Virus record (IMG/VR): IMGVR_UViG_3300031977_002441 | Coordinates: 1 to 36,135 of that record | DNA: 36,135 nucleotides | Reading direction: 5' to 3' (one strand) | Origin: a virus | Shown here: one piece after another, positions 35,101 to 36,135 of the stretch | How positions within the stretch are numbered: position 1 is the first letter of the stretch | How the letters are laid out: each line of letters begins with the position of its first letter | Notes under the pieces: generated by a model | What the model saw: the letters and a program-made list of their open reading frames with translations, nothing else | Databases searched by the model: none | Told to the model about the DNA's origin: nothing | Program-made: the position numbers and the translations under genes

Positions 35101-36135
35101 ACGGACGACGCGTAGACCCGAAGAAGCTGGTTGCCGAAGACCGTGCCGACGAGCGCGAAGAGATGCAAATGCGGGCCGAAGAGCGAGCCGCACAAGAGGC
35201 GCGCGAGCTGGCCGAGCGGGAGCAGGAGCTGTTCGAAACCGAAGAGGCACCGTTCCTTGAGACCATCTTCCCCGAGTCAGACCTGCCCGCTAGGGAACAG
35301 AAGGACGACCTCGATAAGTCGGGCCCCACAGAACTCGACCGACTGGTGGCATACGCCAAGGAGCGCGGATACTCCAACGCCGCTATCCTCCTCGCCCGAC
35401 CCGAAGCGCAGGACGCAATCGATGCCTACGAGGAATCCGAGAAGCGGATGCTCAAGGAACTCAACGGGGTCATCAAGATGGCGCAAGCCCGAACTGATTT
35501 CACTCCCAAGCGTGTCCTAGAAAGTGCATTAATATATCTGCAAGGCTCCAAGTTCTACGCTGACGCTACCGACTTAGGCCGAGAGCTTATGGTGCGTGGC
35601 CTCAGGGAGAAGCTCGGCGTGAGGGAGAAGCGTGCCCCATCAGCCAAGCGGATTGTCTCGGGACCGGTAGAGCGGGTGACGCTGACCGTAAGGGAGGCGC
35701 TCAACAACCAGCTCAAGTCCGAAGCGCGTGGCGCAAGGGCCGCTGCGGCGGCATCTAAGGCAGTGCTGAAGCAGATGGCTGCCGATATCACCGAGTTGCA
35801 GCGCGAGGGCAAAATCACCGCCAAGCAGGCCGCGACAGTAATCAGGAGGTTCGCGTCCGTAAACGTATTCAACCCCGTTGCGGTAGACAACTTCCTTGAC
35901 TACATGGCCAAGGTGTTCGCCGACGCAGAGTATGCCAACGACATGGCTCGCCTGCGGAAGATGCGTCCCACGGCAAAGAAGAACGTGAAGCGGAAGCTGG
36001 GTCGCCAGCCGGAGCTCATCTCCGATATCCTGACCGTACTGGCCATAGACCCGACGCGCATCCCCGTCGATACGCTGCCACAGTACCGCAACCTGCTCGA
36101 TATCATGAGCAAGCGCCGCGCCGTACTGGAGCTGC
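29166..36135 (+). CDS. Giant polyvalent/ejected protein with peptidase and ADP-ribosyltransferase-like domains (3' end outside window)
   Basis: I read this frame codon by codon from ATG 29166 to the right edge without a stop: at least 2323 codons. N-terminus: a short tandem repeat (VPEGMFANASELQSFI, IPSGMFADVTELEEAF), then linker, coiled coil (~215-320), and a helical region with GEAETEFVQTYAEV and a hydrophobic stretch (~690-718). HETLH (1043-1047) with downstream E1101 or E1105 marks a zinc metallopeptidase. H1217 in IFHFG, GFYFTD (1239-1244) and GFDGVTYG (1357-1364) resemble an ADP-ribosyltransferase. EWYVGANR (from 1555), ALSPQNDW (1584-1591) and ADTHA (1748-1752) mark another domain. A charged helical region follows. 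It probably enters the cell with the DNA (gp16-like position) and acts on host targets. Linkers hold two nested ORFs. Confidence 0.75.
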   Translation, partial: MNETEELMALVPEGMFANASELQSFIDQQGMRGVYDLIPSGMFADVTELEEAFGSKKKEPSPSEVMPSLSPEEVAAGVQEAVGAVPFGAEPNPFAPDDPYGYTQDAPIQTRVEAVREVDTDFKPIADTESTRVDIKGPGEKIEEPEPEQDQFFEMSMAAVTPDLIDAPDDRDTAKELNYQFGRYGFEFTTTPLDFHDQVTVKAANGNEITVNLDPVLDIGKEEETEKLRDFLRKNKMQSEALTRAEEGYKEARMQFGTREQIDQEVTRINTAENDFRNLVNSYAARKDAIEQKHAGLLKYTQEYLDANPNEFEAYKAAFKMYQDDMATLEEDRIKLMGMGDDLEYQVEELNRAAGEFVKLKAEQSTVLGFSREALSRGTAGMFGEPVSQLIDIVSQVMPLGSGRGYEQKFIDIAQGMGLVGIPEALTTEAPEGSRPGDEAYTQWLSTYRKTYDDWYDSLPKQLIDEVRDEMRDQMAKGLKYNPEMGGMVDAAYEGVYRTLGDRKFNEEAYAKAQESFLGRTALSLLESVPAFIGRPGGSAAVKAASRFARMENQVAGQVDREFRADPELAKVSEEEKLVLKKGIGIVVGALEQFGFRNALGRSGVVNSILMRAINKAPVGVKGKAFRDLVQQEIKSAAARGLIATGTAALGEAETEFVQTYAEVGAKDIYNAMKGKEMFKEADTFSKETFFQAMEAAASGAIGGAVLGVPGSIAAASTTYDFTKLDDATMATFEFLANPGNRGASKQMFVTDLKNKVNRGELTGQQAKEAEANYEKVVQAYDGMREVEGMTMEEKKQVLGLEVRRQELLRRKEATAAPFQGRIDREISDLNLKIQDALQEREAAPVDVGERARAGERVDEEVREEEAVVTPEAEEEVIPEAAAATNQDRRAYDGGTLEAPRLEQLLSGVADKLRAKGRMTAFQSRLLTENRERVDTLVELKDRAEAEALREEAALDETVETLAPNVESRRVTTVDLNPIQERVVSRAQAAAKAVSQVAPNVKFVLHETTAQYNRATGFTGGGVFTDGTVHINLERADNRTVAHETLHAIMLSADGMTLPVAQQVTKRMATSLSKSLDKGTELKKRLDKFIARYDENVRDEEKVAELFGYMADGYANLEAPQKSLIRRYVERIAETFGVKLPSGWGQQDQDVIDFLNTVSRKVAAGEVITEEEVAVTRATREEQRAKTDENLRAAEQRVADFSDEQLQAMADEGVIFHFGPVDITRVIPEKLKRFGLGYGFYFTDYALEDSVFRSLGERVTMADSNELNLLDGDTAITEEQAKALRSAAKTELQEAEEYGDDLGFEESQVLMSIAETRAGEQWYAYFTSSLDDNRKVESELTDEQKATAARLVQEMLGFDGVTYGSDQRNTGVITSAWNFNKLNRAIIPPTRAAEQRVDIKTDGTSIDIEGNEPVKAGQISPTVRIDATEKRDASLEDDFRLDDIDGTITSRASAAVGTARRLASGKVVYTKDGVKYTIELPYENKRLLSLLNRRSNAVAAVKGSTDKAKAKRAKLLERVKETTNEILSDAVEVMTQNILAVYDTLTPEFVAASKEWYVGANRVANRMAEIYGVTVEEAAGVLAALSPQNDWFNNIAVAERTFEVLENHSDTPFSEEIFRKAYEANTQRGKPSKWALLLAETFEQYGGMTLNEMEAQGVPVTVQTNLLRAIDQAMYPGNVLMTTPDGDFIGFDSTPIRWSSPVEIAKAMDMYRNPSIENIREQLGGGNKVRNFYNNIVDPNSTSPYVTADTHAASVALGIPMSANDAGGFGVFKGGRGIEYALIKEAYINAAEIAGILPREMQSITWEAQRTGINNKNRTASEIKANVELLKRLLNDETLTPYERTRRIIAENPSENPGWATSRGIEAQLSDLLEGIEAQAESRGREVLSLRRGAGRDVGDAAARVGEPAAEEGAREQARARAAEQRVADVVERYKFRPDGSLIGDSRLAAELGRNLERYGFGVEQFGDRMNRFFIVDADGRRVDPKKLVAEDRADEREEMQMRAEERAAQEARELAEREQELFETEEAPFLETIFPESDLPAREQKDDLDKSGPTELDRLVAYAKERGYSNAAILLARPEAQDAIDAYEESEKRMLKELNGVIKMAQARTDFTPKRVLESALIYLQGSKFYADATDLGRELMVRGLREKLGVREKRAPSAKRIVSGPVERVTLTVREALNNQLKSEARGARAAAAASKAVLKQMAADITELQREGKITAKQAATVIRRFASVNVFNPVAVDNFLDYMAKVFADAEYANDMARLRKMRPTAKKNVKRKLGRQPELISDILTVLAIDPTRIPVDTLPQYRNLLDIMSKRRAVLEL
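31672..31797 (+). CDS. Nested 41-aa gene (KSEKQRRWMWANEPE type) inside the giant gene
   Basis: An ATG-to-TAA ORF lies in the +1 frame of the giant gene. The peptide MPFKSEKQRRWMWANEPELA, then REWTKKYGKKK and a basic tail, is a type of small phage protein I recognise by its KSEKQRR(W/Y)MW pattern; its function is unknown to me. Its codons (AAG, GAG, CTG, CGC, AGC, GCG) are those of normal genes in this window. The giant frame here reads an acidic low-complexity stretch (EEEAVV, EAEEEV) with CGA and AGA arginine codons rarely used elsewhere. Strongly basic, it could bind nucleic acid. Confidence 0.65.
   Translation: MPFKSEKQRRWMWANEPELAREWTKKYGKKKPSLLRKRKKK
32739..32765 (+). repeat. RAAEQRVAD border motif, copy 1
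   Basis: Encodes R1192-D1200 of the giant protein, just before the ADP-ribosyltransferase-like domain. The DNA CGCGCTGCCGAGCAGCGGGT is nearly the same as at 33336. The other copies are at 33336-33359 and 34926-34952. Confidence 0.6.
33336..33359 (+). repeat. RAAEQRVD border motif, copy 2
   Basis: Encodes R1391-D1398, just after the ADP-ribosyltransferase-like domain. It differs from copy 1 at two synonymous positions over the first 22 bases. Confidence 0.6.
34690..34947 (+). CDS. Nested 85-aa gene inside the giant gene
   Basis: An ATG-to-TAG ORF in the +1 frame of the giant gene. After a polar start it reads AEELKRNYLTYSKALKLKPN, QEDAKFFLYGEAPEETWETP and LPEWVNRLPKKAPVSRRVRE, which is a coherent soluble protein sequence. 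Its codon use (CTG, GAG, AAG, CCG, GCG, CGC) is normal for this genome, while the giant frame over the same bases uses atypical AGA, GGA, CGA and CTA codons and reads as Ala/Arg/Glu linker. This argues that the nested frame is the older coding frame. I do not know the family. Confidence 0.6.
   Translation: MKGQDESSPRTQAKTPGGQQAEELKRNYLTYSKALKLKPNQEDAKFFLYGEAPEETWETPLPEWVNRLPKKAPVSRRVRELLSNA
34926..34952 (+). repeat. RAAEQRVAD border motif, copy 3
   Basis: Encodes R1921-D1929 after the ADTHA domain. It overlaps the 3' end of the nested 85-aa gene and is more diverged at DNA level (CGAGCTGCTGAGCAACGCGT), although the peptide is identical. Confidence 0.55.

Noticed and set aside
35131-35520. 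129-codon + strand ORF inside the giant gene
   Set aside because: Ser/Pro/Arg-rich shadow. The giant frame over it reads a normal charged helical protein with normal codon use.
1-36135. tRNA genes, CRISPR arrays, insertion sequences, attachment sites or an origin
   Set aside because: Nearly every base is coding on the + strand. I found no cloverleaf, spaced direct-repeat array, transposase gene or inverted terminal repeat in the few short gaps.

Overview
The window is a stretch of a tailed-phage genome (Caudoviricetes). Every supported gene is on the + strand, and together they form a late module for virion structure, lysis and DNA packaging. I see no replication, integration, tRNA or CRISPR features. 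The morphology suggested is podovirus-like. A large portal is followed by scaffold and capsid genes, by two connector or tail-tube-type proteins, and by a very long tail 'stabilization'-type protein like T7 gp12. Internal (ejected) virion-type proteins and a giant protein come after these. I see no sheath, tape measure or baseplate genes. The host is probably a member of the Bacteroidota. Almost no start codon has a Shine-Dalgarno sequence, the capsid leader is A-rich, and the few intergenic gaps carry short AT-rich elements of the TAnnTTTA type, close to the TAnnTTTG -7 box of that phylum. This host call is inference. Several protein types (the 1581-aa stabilization protein, the post-capsid protein, and the 52-aa and 72-aa proteins) remind me of uncultured marine phages, but I could not search databases.

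Layout: 1-6209 is a receptor-binding or appendage region. It holds two paralogous proteins, each with two arabinofuranosidase-B-like (lectin-fold) domains, and two proteins that share a 50-residue N-terminal tag. 6209-7402 is a lysis-type cluster: membrane protein, small TM plus coiled-coil protein, M15 peptidase endolysin and a 52-aa membrane protein. 7402-9514 holds a tail-fibre-like protein, a small conserved protein and a GroES-like co-chaperonin. 9493-16915 is the packaging and head module: putative small terminase, large terminase, portal, scaffold and major capsid protein, ended by a strong hairpin. 16978-25898 is the connector and tail module, with a second terminator at about 17724-17760. 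25917-29169 holds a cupin-like protein and two internal-virion-type proteins.

From 29166 to the right edge (36135) there is one uninterrupted reading frame of at least 2323 codons. I read it as a giant polyvalent or ejected protein. It contains an HETLH metallopeptidase, an ADP-ribosyltransferase-like domain and a domain carrying ALSPQNDW and ADTHA motifs. The most unusual feature of the window lies here. Two small ORFs (31672-31797 and 34690-34947) with native-looking codon use and phage-like protein sequences are nested in the +1 frame, exactly where the giant protein is low-complexity linker. A motif RAAEQRV recurs three times at the domain borders. The giant gene therefore looks like a fusion or polyprotein assembled across once-separate genes, with small genes surviving inside its linkers.

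Most genes overlap their neighbours by 1-23 nt (TAATG, TGATG, ATGA, TTGA), which suggests long co-transcribed and translationally coupled units. No gene-free stretch exceeds 65 nt.
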